Shown here in pieces: positions 25,691 through 37,485 of a DNA stretch of 64,000 nucleotides. Below the pieces are notes generated by a model. That model was given only the letters and a program-made list of their open reading frames with translations, did not search any database and had not been told where the DNA came from. Each line of letters begins with the position of its first letter. Position 1 is the first letter of the stretch. The stretch covers positions 25,249-89,248 of the forward strand of contig PDHQ01000131.1 of the NCBI GenBank assembly GCA_003339415.1, given 5' to 3'. Source of the DNA: Ophiocordyceps camponoti-saundersi (nom. inval.) (lineage: Eukaryota > Ascomycota > Sordariomycetes > Hypocreales > Ophiocordycipitaceae). The position numbers and the translations under genes are program-made.

Positions 25691-27399
25691 TACTAAACTA
25701 AAAACTTTTTATAACTTTAAACGATTAGGGTCCCCGTTCGTTCTTAACGCTATAATATTACGAGAATTTAGTGCTTTCTGCCTCTTAAAGTCCGACTCCG
25801 CTAAGGGAATAGCCCTAAACGTAGGGTCGCGGGGCGGCCCGCCTCCTAGTCCGCTATTAATACTAATAATACTCGATAGCGGAACTTAAGAGCTTAACTA
25901 ATCCTAATAATATCCGCGTATAGGTAAAGGTTAATATAATATAGCTACTAACTTCGATAACTTATTTATTAATATTTTTCGGACCTTAATAAATCTTATC
26001 TTAAAGTTTATATATAAAAAACTTACTAGGGTAATCTTTACGTAAGATTTTCGCCCTATATAAAGTATCCTTAATATAACGTTTACTAAGCTTTAATAAT
26101 ACTAATAAGCTTTCGAAAACTTATTTAGCTTACTTATTATTATCTCCCGCGCTATTTAAAAATTAGTTAAAGCTACTTTTTATAAAATAATAAGTAAGGG
26201 GTCGGACTCCGCTCTTAGAGTTCTAACCTAAGCTAATATAGTTATAAGCTCCGCCCCGAACTTTGCCCCCCTTATAGCGCCCCTTATACGCCCGGTTCTA
26301 GTAAGAATAAAAAGGGAGGTACTTATATTAGTAAAAAATATCTTAATAATTAAGGGAGTTTTAGCGCCTACTTCTTAGAAAATTATTTAGAAAGTTAATA
26401 AGGCTATAAGCTACTTTATAGTAGTTACTACGCGCTAATTTCCTAATAAAGACTTTATAATTATATTTAACTTAAAATATAAAAACCTTATTTTAAGGGA
26501 TAAGTAAGTAGCTTAAGCTTTTAAAGCGGAGGCTAAGTATATACGCTAGACTTATACTATTATTACTAAAGGTATTTAGACCTTAATAGCTAATTATAAC
26601 TATAACGCGCTACTTAATATTATTAAGGAGATAAATAAAGTTAATATAATCTAGGCGAAAGTACTTTAACTTTAATATACCGCTAGCGGAGATACCTTAT
26701 AAACTTATCTTATTATAAGCTTAAATAGTATAGAAAATATAAATAAGCTTTACTTAAACGGAGTAGTTATAAATATAAAGATAATTTATTATAAACTTTA
26801 TAAGGACTTTGCACGCCTTAAGTAGTATTATAAGTACTACGCCTGCTACCCCCTCCTCCCTCCCCGCACTCCGCCTCCGCCTCCGCTCCGCTAGTTATCC
26901 TCGGCGACTTTAACGCTTATTATCTTTCCTAGGACTTTTACGATCGCACCTCCCCTTACTCCGTAAAGCTTCTCTCCGCTTTCTACTAACTCCGCCTCGA
27001 ACTTCTTACCCCTCCTTATAAGATTACTTAGAAAGTATATAAGCGGAGGACTAATATTATCGACTTAATTTAGAGTATACCTAATTATTTCCTTATATAT
27101 TTTAGCCTAGACTTTAATTTTCTAAGCTTTAATTATATTTTTTAGTTCGTATTTTTTATAACTTCTCTCTCCTTAAACTTTATATTAATATCGCGCTAAA
27201 AATATTTTAACTTCGATATCTTATAAGTAAAAGTAAAAAACTAACTTTTATTTTCTATTATTTAAGCGGAGTTCGTAGCGGATATCGAGAAATTAATAAT
27301 ATAGCTATATAAATAATTAAATATTATAGCTAGCTTAATAGTTCCGAAACTACTTTAGTATTATAATCCTTACTTATACTTATAATAAACCTTAGAGGT
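25691..27399 (+). mobile_element. Tad1-like LINE, 5' part: ORF1 and endonuclease relic
   Basis: This is the left half of a non-LTR retrotransposon on the plus strand. 25,700-26,850 is a gag-like ORF1 ending in a cysteine-rich segment (TAYTACGCCTGC near 26,837). From about 26,893 the plus strand reads as the C-terminal half of an APE-type endonuclease: the LGDFNA motif at 26,899-26,916, then a segment typical of that family with a relic of the ITW and STIDL-like strands (27,020-27,070). The N-terminal part of the endonuclease is not evident, so ORF2 may carry an internal deletion near 26,850. At 27,399 the LINE is interrupted by gypsy G2; the protein frame resumes at 55,629. It retains more GC than other elements, because many C residues are not followed by A. 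Confidence 0.75.
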
Positions 27400-27595
27400 T
27401 AAAATCCCTTAATCGGTTTTAAATTATAAGATTAGATTAGATCGTATAGTATTATACGTTAGGGTAATAGTGGTCGTGATCCCTTTTTATTAGTCTAATA
27501 GCAAGTCTAATAATAATAATAATTTCTCTAAGTCCTCCCCTTTTTCCTCTAATCCCTTATCCTCTAATATCTTATCCTCTTATACCTATCTAATA
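27400..27595 (-). repeat. G2 3' LTR
   Basis: This 196-bp LTR reads on the plus strand from TAAAATCCCTTAATCGG to ACCTATCTAATA. It is equal in length to 55,429-55,624 and collinear with it throughout (shared GTCGTGATCCCTTTTTATT). The ancestral minus-strand LTR would start TGTTAGATAGG. Confidence 0.88.
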
Positions 27596-29945
27596 AAGTA
27601 GGGGGTATCTTTATTATAGTCGCTTATAACTACCTTCTCTACCTAAACCTCTCTACTATAACCCTCCGTAAATAGCCTAGTACCCCTATCGTTATCTAGT
27701 CTTAGGGGTATCCCCCTAATTTTATTCGAGCTAGTCTCCTAATTTCCTTAGCTTAATAGCCTCGCTTTCTTAATCGATCTTTTATTAGATTAGTTAGCTA
27801 TACTAGGCCTCTTAGGTTACGGCGATAATATATTAGATATTAATTCTTAGTTAAACGGCTATAGAAAGGGGTCCGATATAAGTTATAATATAAGTTAATC
27901 GAAATCCTTAAAGTTTACCTTAATAACTTAGCGTAGAGTTATCTTAATAGCTCTATCTAATAGCGGTCGGATAATATCGTCTATTATCGTAGATTAAAAT
28001 ACCTTTTATAACGCCGCTCCGATAATATCTTTTATCGGATATATATTATATTTTTTAATATCCGTAGAAACGGGCCGCTTTAGTTATATCGAGGACTTAT
28101 TATAAATATAGGTTAGCTTATTACGAATAAGTAAGATAATTCTCTCTAAATTTTTAATAGCTATTATCTACTTAATAGCTCTCTTAATATACGTGATCGA
28201 TCGTTCTACTTATATAATTCGCTAAAATTCCGTTTATTAGTACTTAAGAAGAGCCCTATAATTAGCTTCCTATCGTTCTTTTTAGTCCCTTATAATAGAT
28301 CGTTATTCTACTATTTATATCTTATTTTTCTCTAACTACCGCGCTATTAGACTTCGCTACTTAGCTAATAATAATTCGAACGCTTCTTTCTAATAAAAGG
28401 TAATAGAGGCTCCTATAATTATAATATAAGTAATATTAGAGATAGCCTTATCCTTAAGTACTTAAATTAATATAGTTACGTTCTAAATTATAAGGGTAGC
28501 CGAAGGTGCTTAAATTAGCGCGGGCGTATTATAAATTCTAAGGGTAGCTAAAAGCGTATAAACCGCCGAAGTAATAAAAGATAGCGATATAGTAAATATA
28601 GGCGTCGAAGCGGGATATATCCTCTTTACTATTATAAGGATATTTAAGGATATAAGCGTCGAAGTTAGTATCTTTATAATAGGTAAGGCTTATATAATAG
28701 AAGATTTTAGGTTAATAATAACCGAGAGCTATATAATAGAAAACGAAAAATATTTTAGGCTAGTAGTAGCCGATATTTTAACCGAAAGCTATATAATAGA
28801 AGAAGATCGCTTTAGGCTAGTAATAGCTAATATTTCTATAATAGAAGATTATAGCTTTATCCTAACTATAGGTTATACCGACCTCGCTTTTAGGGCTTAC
28901 TCCGGTAATTTAAGCTAACCTTAACCCGCGTTCTTCTAACTAAGAATAGGTAATATAGTTTTAGGGCCTTAGGGCGTTTTTAAGGGAGTTATCGTAATTA
29001 TAAGTTTAACTATATCCTTATTCCCTTTTAAGGGAGTTATCGTAATTATAAATTTAACTATATCCTTATTCCTAATTTTAGATACCGATATAAGGGTATA
29101 TCTATCTAATAAATCTTCTACCTTATTATTAGCTATTTCGCTTAATAATTCTATTAGTAATTAAGGTAGCGTAAGCTAGTCGGCCCGCTAGCCTAATACC
29201 TAGCGAATAACCTAATTTGCGTTAAATTTCGATACTCTTTCTATATCCTAAAATCCCGCCTTAAACTTATAAGTAATAATAGTAATATCTTAGTTATAAT
29301 AGCCTTAGCCTTTAAGAGCTAATTTTAATAAAGCTACCCCTAATATATTAGCGTCTATTATACCCGGTAGCTTATTATATACTATTCGGTTAATACTAAG
29401 GATTATTCGCTCCTATAATTTCTATATAGTAATAGAAAATAAATCTATAATATTAAGTAAGATAGCCTCTTTTATCTTCCTTATATTAGTAATAATTTCT
29501 AATATAGGGGGAATATTACTTTTATTATTTTTCTTTACCGTATAGTTTGCGAAATAATATATTATAATATATAATTATTATAACTCCGGTTACGGGATTA
29601 GCTAGTTACGCGGTAAAATATTTTCTATAATATTCTTATTAGTAATTTAAAACTTTTAAATATTTTAGGATACTATTACTAAAATAGTTTCCTCTTATAT
29701 TACTTTAGCGATATACTATAATAGCTAGTCCCCCTTTACGGCTTATTTAGCTAGGATATAACCGTAAGGAGTTCCGGTTATTATAGTAATCTTAAGGTTC
29801 TTAGTAACTTTCGCCTTCTAGCTTATCTTTATCGTTTAAGTAAAAAATCCCTAATATCTTTCGTATTCCGTACGAATTTTCTAATACTAAATATTAATTA
29901 TCTTATTTTTTAAGGGGTTTACGTTTTTAAGAGTTAGGTAATTAT
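27596..29945 (-). pseudogene. G2 extra ORF downstream of integrase, unknown function
   Basis: 2.3 kb on the minus strand between the INT-side spacer and the 3' LTR, present in the same position in G1. Ignoring RIP stops it reads as one long protein: a charged N-terminal part (29,930-29,100), a segment with two perfect-length 48-bp tandem units (28,978-29,073) giving a 16-residue repeat containing KGNKDIVK, a second imperfect repeat array (28,680-28,870), and a charged C-terminus. I recognise no family. It is not RT, INT, protease or chromodomain. It could be an accessory or env-position ORF of this gypsy lineage, or a captured host gene. Confidence 0.55.
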
Positions 29946-30420
29946 CTTAAATAGCTATAGCGATATAAGAGGAAAACGATAATAATATAATACGCGAAAT
30001 AAGGATAAATATAGGAGAAGATAAATAGTACGATAGAAGGTAAGTTAAATAAAAAACGATAATAATATATAAAATAAAGGTACGTATAAAAAAAGATAAC
30101 TATGCGTTAATAATAATAATATATAATAATTAGTTATACGTAAGGAAGAAGGAGATAAATATAAGGTATATAAGAAAGAAGATAACGATAGTACCCGACG
30201 ATAATCTAATTAAGAAAGATTTAATAAGTAAGGAAAGGAAAATAGTAATAGTACGGTATATAAAAACGCGAGATATATAATAGTAAAGGTATATACGGGG
30301 TATACTTAGAGAGAATAGATATAGAGAGAATAGAAAATAAAGTAAGGTAAATATATAAATAAGTAAACGGACCGTTAGCGACTCTTTAGCTAGCTAATAG
30401 CTATTAATAATTACTATTAA
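29946..30420 (-). other. G2 spacer between integrase and extra ORF
   Basis: A purine-rich plus strand (for example AAGGAAGAAGGAGATAAA) with no coding pattern. It corresponds to 12,024-12,600 of G1, where L1 inserted at its start. It may include the promoter or leader of the extra ORF, but no element is identifiable. Confidence 0.45.
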
Positions 30421-33400
30421 TTACTATTAATACTTACTAATACCTACTATAGTAACTTAATATCTACTATAGCAAGTTATCCTTCTTATTCTTAGTCTTC
30501 CTACTTAACCCTACGTTTCCCCCCCCTAACTTCTTATAATAGCGAGTTCCTATAAGCGTAAAGGTCTTTACCTTAAAGCTTATCCGTTCTTTCGCCTAAC
30601 TTATAGCCCTATCGGGTAGCTATATCTTATATTACTCGCCGTAAGGGTATTAAATATGCCTTACGTGGTATAAATAGTTTAAAATCGTTTACGTAAAGCT
30701 TTCGCAAAACTTAGCGTCTAACGACGCTACGGATTAGATACGTAATAGATAAGATAACCTTAATAATAATAGATAAGTTATCCTACGTAGTTACGAACTT
30801 CCTATATAACGTATTTACCTTATCTTACCTTTCCTATATAAAGTTATTAACTTATAGGGCACGTTATAGCTTAGCGTTATATTTAGTTATATTAAAGTTA
30901 GATAAAGTATCCTAGATTATATTCTTTTCTTCTATTATAGCTAATACTAAATCGCGGACTATCTAGTTATCTTAGTTAAAATAGTTAAAATTAGATTATT
31001 TAGCTTTAGGTATCTCTTTATTCTAATATATAACTATAAGGTTAAATCCTAATATAGCTTTTACTAGAGTTACCTTTAAAATCTTAACTTTTCGAGAATT
31101 TAGCACGTTAGTAATTTAAGGTAACGCTTTATTCTACGCTTCTAGGGAGATGCCGGACTACTTAAGACTCTATTTTCGTAGTTAGTCTTTTACTAATTAA
31201 ACGTACCTCTCCGCTAATCTAATACTCTAAGAATATAAGACCGGGCCGAACTTCTATTTAACTTTATATCGCTTAGCTATATCTTCTATAATAGTATTAG
31301 CGAAATAGCGTCCGTTATCCGAGTAAATAGCTTTAAGCTAGCTAAATACTAAACTTTAGTAATATTACTATATATCTATTACCTCCGGGCTAGTTATATT
31401 TTCGTATACTTAAGTTAATAGAAAACGCGTTATATAATTTACGGCTACTAGAATATATTAATATCTATAAGTACTAATAAGCGTAATAAGTCCTAGGAAG
31501 TTAACGATTACTATTTCCTATAGCTTATATATCGTAATCTATTTATATTTTAACTTAGGTAAGCGTAGTATAATTTGCTAGCAAATTATATAGGATATAT
31601 AATAATAGGTAATATCCGATTAATAAGTTAGCTACTATAAGATTCCTCTTAAATTCGCTAAAGTCTTTTCTTTAGAGAAATAGCCTAATACGTTATAAGT
31701 ACTCTATAACTTTAACTAGATATTTAACTATAAATAATACTTAGCTTACTATTTATTTAATTTAATATAATATAGGATCTTATTCTAAACTTAATATCTA
31801 ATAGCTATCCTCTAAATATAGCGATATCTATTATTTAGTAGTGCTTATATCTTATTAACGAGAAAGAGCACGATTTCCGTATATTATAGGTCTCCTAGCT
31901 AAGGGGATATAGCTACCCGGAGGTAAGATACCTCTCTACCTACTAATAATTTACCTAATAGGAGTTAAGTAGCCTTAATAATATCTAATACTAATATAAT
32001 ACGGCCCTCCGTATTTAAAGCGTTACTTTTTAAAGCGTTATATAATTTAGATATATTATCCGCGATTTTAATAATTTTTATCGTATTCGGGCGGTAAATA
32101 TATTTAATATCCTATTCTTAAAAAATATTAATTTACCTCGTAATTTTACTATACGTTTCTACTATATTTATTATTAAGTCGATAATACTTTTATAATCTA
32201 TATAAATCTTAAGGGGATACGGAGATATATCTATTATCTACTAGTATTCCTTAATCGCGTAAATAATAGCTAATATTTCTTTTTTAGGTATAGAGTATCG
32301 CCGCTTTAAATTATTTAGCCGAAATAATATCTATATAATAATTTTTATATTTTAGAAATTAGAATCTCTAATAGATATTCTATTAGGATAGTTATTAAGT
32401 TAGTAAAGAACGGCCTTAGTTCTAATATCGGATATATCTATTACTAGGTAAAATTATATATTTATCTATACTCCGAATATTATATTATTCTAAATAGCTT
32501 AGTATAGGAATTATAAAGCTTCTACCGCTTTTAGCGTCTAAACGGGTTTATCCCGATATTATACCTTTAGTTATATAGATTACTATCCCGATAAAGTTAC
32601 CTTATTTACCTCTTTAAAGAACGCTTCCTTAATAAGTCTAGCCCTATCTGCTCTCCCTAATATAAAATAACGAAAAAATAAGGTTAGCTATAGCACTATT
32701 TAAACTTCTTCTTAAAATTAAAGGGGGTATTATTAAAAATAGTCTCCTAATTACGTAAATCTCTGCCGATACTTAGTTTTTAGATAAAATCGCCCTACTT
32801 CTAATTTAAACCTAACTAATTTAGCTATATTATTAAATAGCTTCGTTTTCTTACCTACGAGACTAATTAGCGCCTATACTATTTTAGGGAAGTACTAATA
32901 TCGAAGGAAATCGAAATATCTATTAAAGGTTTCGCTACTAAAGTTATAATCGTTAATATAAACGAATATTAACGTTAAGTATTTTATAGTAAAACCTAGT
33001 AACGTTTAGTATTTAACTTTATCCGCTAATACTAATTTACTAAACGCAATATCCCCGTACCTTATATACGTAAAGGGGGCGCTTATTAGTCCTTACGGTA
33101 TATTAATATATTCCTATATATTATTAGGGGCGGTAAAGCCTATCTTATATATATCTTTTAGCTATATTAGGATTAACTAGAACTTATTAGATATATCTAG
33201 CTAAGAGAAAACTATTAATTATCTAATATATACTTAGTCTAAATCGACTTTTAAGTTATAATACGGATATCTTAGTTTTACCATATTCCTATTAATATTA
33301 TAATAATCGTAAACTATTCTCTAGGCCGCCGGGTTTAGTAGGTACTTCTTAACGAATAAAGTTCTAGCTACCTATTCCGTATTATCGCCGATAAGTCGAA

Positions 33401-34130
33401 TAATATTTACTTCTTCTATTATTAGGAATACCTTACTTATAAAGATCCGTTTAGGCTTACTATACTTTATTTATTTAAATATAGCTAGCGTTACTCCCTT
33501 TTTTAATTTAATTCGATAGGTAATTAGTTATATCGGCTAAATCTCCTTAAAGGTAGAAATAAAGTAGTCCTTATAAGTAAAATATAATCTTATAACCCTC
33601 TCTCTCTATTCTTCTATCTTAATATAATCTCCTAGCATAATAAGGCTTTATTTAAACTACGCGTTAATTTCCCTAATCGGGGTATCTAATAAAGGATAAA
33701 TAATTAAGTTTAGAGTAATACCTTTATAAAATATAGGTCTTAAAGTTATAGTACTTACCTATTTAAGATATAATACGTAGTTAGTATCGTTCTCGTTACT
33801 TATTTTCTTCTAGTTTATCCGATATCGGGGATATTTTAGAAAGTCTATTATATCTAATTTATCGTAATCGCGGATTACCTTTTCTATATTACTCTTATCC
33901 CTAGCTATCTTATTTTCTTTTAAGTTAGCTAATTTTATTTCTAGTAACTTTTCCACTCCTCTAAGCTATCTTAAATATTTAAGTAACCGTCTATTCGTTA
34001 ACTTTAGTTTCTCCGCTATCTATTTAAAACCTACTACCTTATATATTTTCTTCTATATAAACTTAGGTAATATTACTTTTACTTATTTACTAATAGATAT
34101 TACTAGCCTTTGCTAGATTTAAAGCTATAA
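30421..34130 (-). pseudogene. G2 pol relic: RT, RNase H, integrase
   Basis: The minus strand, read with stops ignored, contains RT with the core VYINDYN (RIP form of a YxDD box) near 32,965-32,940, RNase H (about 32,470-32,080) with EILAIIYAIKEY near 32,270, and integrase from about 31,950 to 30,500. The integrase has LTRFLL-type first-strand residues near 31,440 and a SDNGRYF-like second catalytic region near 31,310. The segment corresponding to the solo LTR insertion in G1 is uninterrupted here. It aligns with G1 4,200-8,449 along its whole length. Non-functional. Confidence 0.8.
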
Positions 34131-37100
34131 TACTTTATCTATTTTCTTCTATATTATTTTTAGCTACCCCGCCGTCTAGCCCTTACGGGAGGTAGCTTTT
34201 AGTTTTTTAGAGAGTCTTACTTTACCTAGGAGGCTAGTTATTTAGTAATAGTAGATAAAATATCCTTAACTTTTTCTAAAATAAGCTTATTATTTTCGAT
34301 AAATATAATCTTATCTTTATCGTTAGCGACCGCTTTTAGATATTTAGGGGCTTATAGCGTTTTCCTATCCGGTTTAAATAAATTAGGTACTAGGAAAATC
34401 GGAATAATCTAAGTAATACCTTCTAAGCTAGTAATCTTTAGCTATTCCTTTACGTAATATTTTACGGCCTTAACGCGTCTTAGCTATACGCGGCCTAATA
34501 AAATATTTTAATTATCGTAATCTCCTAGTATATATATTTTTACGTTAGCTAAGATTCCTACTATAACTACCTAAAAGTAAGTAACCCTTTTAATAATCGC
34601 GAGTTCGTTATTCGCTATTTTAACTATACTTAGTTAAGGTAACTAGATTATAGGGAGGGCGTTATTAGCTATAAAGGCCTTATTAACTAGATCGACTATA
34701 AAGCCTCTATCTAATATAATAGTAATATATTAATAACTTTTAACGTAGCTTTTAATATACCCTAATATCGATAAGATAGTTTTAGCTAGCGCTATAATAT
34801 TTTTTTAAACTACCTAATTAAGTATATTATAGGATAGAATATCCGCTAGCGGGTTTTATAATTCGAATAGTTAAATAAGATTTATAATAACCTCCTTACT
34901 TTTTAGGGACTTAATTTTCTTCCGATATTATATTAGTTTATTAAGTTACGTATAAATCGATAATATAACTTAAAATAATTAAAGGATACTTAATATTACC
35001 GGGGTATTTTTTAACCTATTTTTTAGTTTAAATAGCGGAATATTATATTCTTTTATAGCTCGGATTTTCTCTAATTCGTATTATTTTTTAGCTAGCTTAG
35101 GCTCTTAAGGGTAAGTTTAAACTTTTACTTCTAAGGGTAGTAACCGAGTAGTTAGTCTTAGGATAAGCCTAGGAATAGTTAGAGTTAGTACGTCTCTTAA
35201 AGCCGGGCCTTCCCTAGCGTTATTATTAGGCTCTATACTTAATATAACTAATCGGCGACGAATTTCCTACTTTAATTTATCCTATTATAGTTTATCTAGA
35301 TTATCTAAGTTAAATTCTACTCTAAGGCGCGGTTTAGTTACGCGGCCTTACGTAAGTTAAGAAATTAGCATTATCTTTTCTTTTTAATAAGAGGTTTAAA
35401 TATTAAGTCTCTAAGCGGTATAAATTTATCCTTATATAGAATTAATATCGGGCGTAGTAAGATCTAAAGCTTTTCTATCTAAACTTTTTATTATAAGTAA
35501 TATTAGTAATATCTTAGTTATATATCTTATTAGTAGTTAAATACTTATATTTAAACTAATAACTATTAAATTCTTTACTAACGGTTTAGGGCTAATATTT
35601 TAATATAGTTATTAGCGTTTTTATTCCTTTATCTCCTCCGCGTAAGTTTCCTAATAAGCTTTCCGCTACTAAAACGCTTCTTTATTAAATAGAGCTATAA
35701 ATAGATAATTATAGCTTATATAGCCTTATTCGCTATATTTAAAATATTATTATAAATCCGGGTTAGGAGGTTAGTATCTAGGTCCTATACTTAATAATCT
35801 AAAAGCTTAGGGTTACTATTATAATATATTCGAAGAATTTTATAACGGATATCCTTAATTCTATACTTAGGTATTAGTTTATCCGAGTATACCTTATATA
35901 CTCGAATATCCGCTAGTAAGATAGCCTCCTAAGTTTTATAAGTATTTACTTAACTTACTTACTATTATAATATTAGATTATTTTATTAATTTAGCTATCT
36001 TAGTTATTATCTCCTATTACTTAGCTATTACTTTTTACGGATTTATTTTTACGGCTAGCACTTTATTAGTATCTCTCTTAATCTTTTTAGATATTATATC
36101 GCGTAAGTTATATATAATAAGTCGAATATTAAACTATATTAAGCTTACTATCGCTATCGATAACTTCTACTTATTATTAATATAGAGGCGCTTAATAATA
36201 GCCCGCTTATATTATTTATCTTTCTTAGCGTTTTTAGTTATCCGATTTAAAAAGTTAGTAAGTAAAATCTATTAAGTTTCTAATTTTACTTAGCTATAAA
36301 GAGCCTTCGCTTATTTCGTATAATTAGCTAGTAATTCCCCTTTCTTATAACCGAACTTATACGCCTTTATAATAAGGGTACTCTCTATAATTAAGTTTAC
36401 CTCCTTAAACTTATTTATAAATGAAGTTACTAATTTAAACTAAGTACGATCTTCGTTATCTAACTTATTATATTAGTTAGTAGCCTTATTACGAAAACCT
36501 AAAGAGAAGATCTCCCTAACGATAATATTATATATCTCTCCTTAGATACTTAATAATACTATATTAGTATTATACTAATTAAGGTACCTTTTAGCTAAGA
36601 TATTTTTCGGGTATTTAGTAAATAGCTTAAGCTCTAATAATAAAGTTAACGCTATTATAATATAATACTTACCCTTTAGTTTAGTAATACTCCCTTATAT
36701 TAGTGCTAGGTATATAATTATTAGACCGGTCTAACTTACTAAAGGAAAGGGATAAAGTAAATAATATAGTAAACTTTCTAATAAACTAGGCAAACTTTAT
36801 AATAAACCTATATCTATATCTAATATTATTTTCTAATTTTCTACCTTAGGGCACTCCTTAAGTATACTCTAATAACTTACCTCTACTTATAATACTTATA
36901 ATTACTAAATATCTAGCGGAACTAAGTCTTCTTTTATTAAGTATATCCGTTTCTTCGAATTAAAAAACTTCTAGCGTTAATCTATCTAGGAAGATTATAC
37001 GCCCCTAATCCTTTTTACTTACTTATCCTAATATTCTTCTTATCTTAACTACTTTCGGCGATAATAAAGAAGGAAAAAAAAGGAAGACTATCCGCACTTA

Positions 37101-37316
37101 CGGGGTTTTCTTATATTCTCTCGTCTTCTTTCCCCCCTTATTCTTACTTATATAGTCCTTCTTACTTTACTTACTATAAGGCCGCTTTTCCGGTAATAAT
37201 AGGCAGCTATAGCTAGACCTACTTTAGGTAGCTCCCGCTTAACCTAATTAAAACTCGCTTTACTTCCTAATTTAGTAATCTGCCGAAATCCTTAAATACT
37301 TAGCTATCGTTACTAG
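34131..37316 (-). pseudogene. G2 gag and retropepsin relic
   Basis: On the minus strand about 34,700-34,300 reads as a Ty3-type aspartic protease relic. A DxG-like site with a FIVDLINKAF context lies near 34,705-34,680, and the second part of the fold has ILGDYDNQNILLG near 34,520. Upstream (35,000-37,000) is a long gag-like frame with charged helices; no zinc knuckle was found with confidence. The 37,060-37,316 stretch, rich in pyrimidines on the plus strand, would be the leader between LTR and gag. Element C inserted at 37,321, so the G2 leader and 5' LTR resume at 55,370. Confidence 0.65.
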
Positions 37317-37321
37317 ATAAT

Positions 37322-37485
37322 TATTATATAATATACCCTATAGTCTAAGCTATGCCCCACTTAGGGCTTAAGCCCGGTTAGGTTAGTATATTAGCTATAC
37401 TAAATTAGTATAGAGGGGCTACTAGAGTTAGACTTAGTATTAGTAATATTACTACCTGATCTATAATAGCGTGCGTGCCTTAATA
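37322..37485 (+). repeat. C 5' LTR
   Basis: This 164-bp LTR starts TATTATATAATATACCCTAT and ends CGTGCGTGCCTTAATA. It shares a long identical core around GCTATGCCCCACTTAGGGC with the 3' LTR. The sequence just after it, GGTTATACGCCCG, is where the primer binding site would be; the tRNA was not identified. Confidence 0.92.

Noticed and set aside
37322..37485. tRNA-like or small RNA gene in the GC-richer repeat shared with 55,201-55,364
   Set aside because: The two copies are direct repeats at the ends of a copia element with a perfect target duplication, so they are LTRs; no cloverleaf was found.
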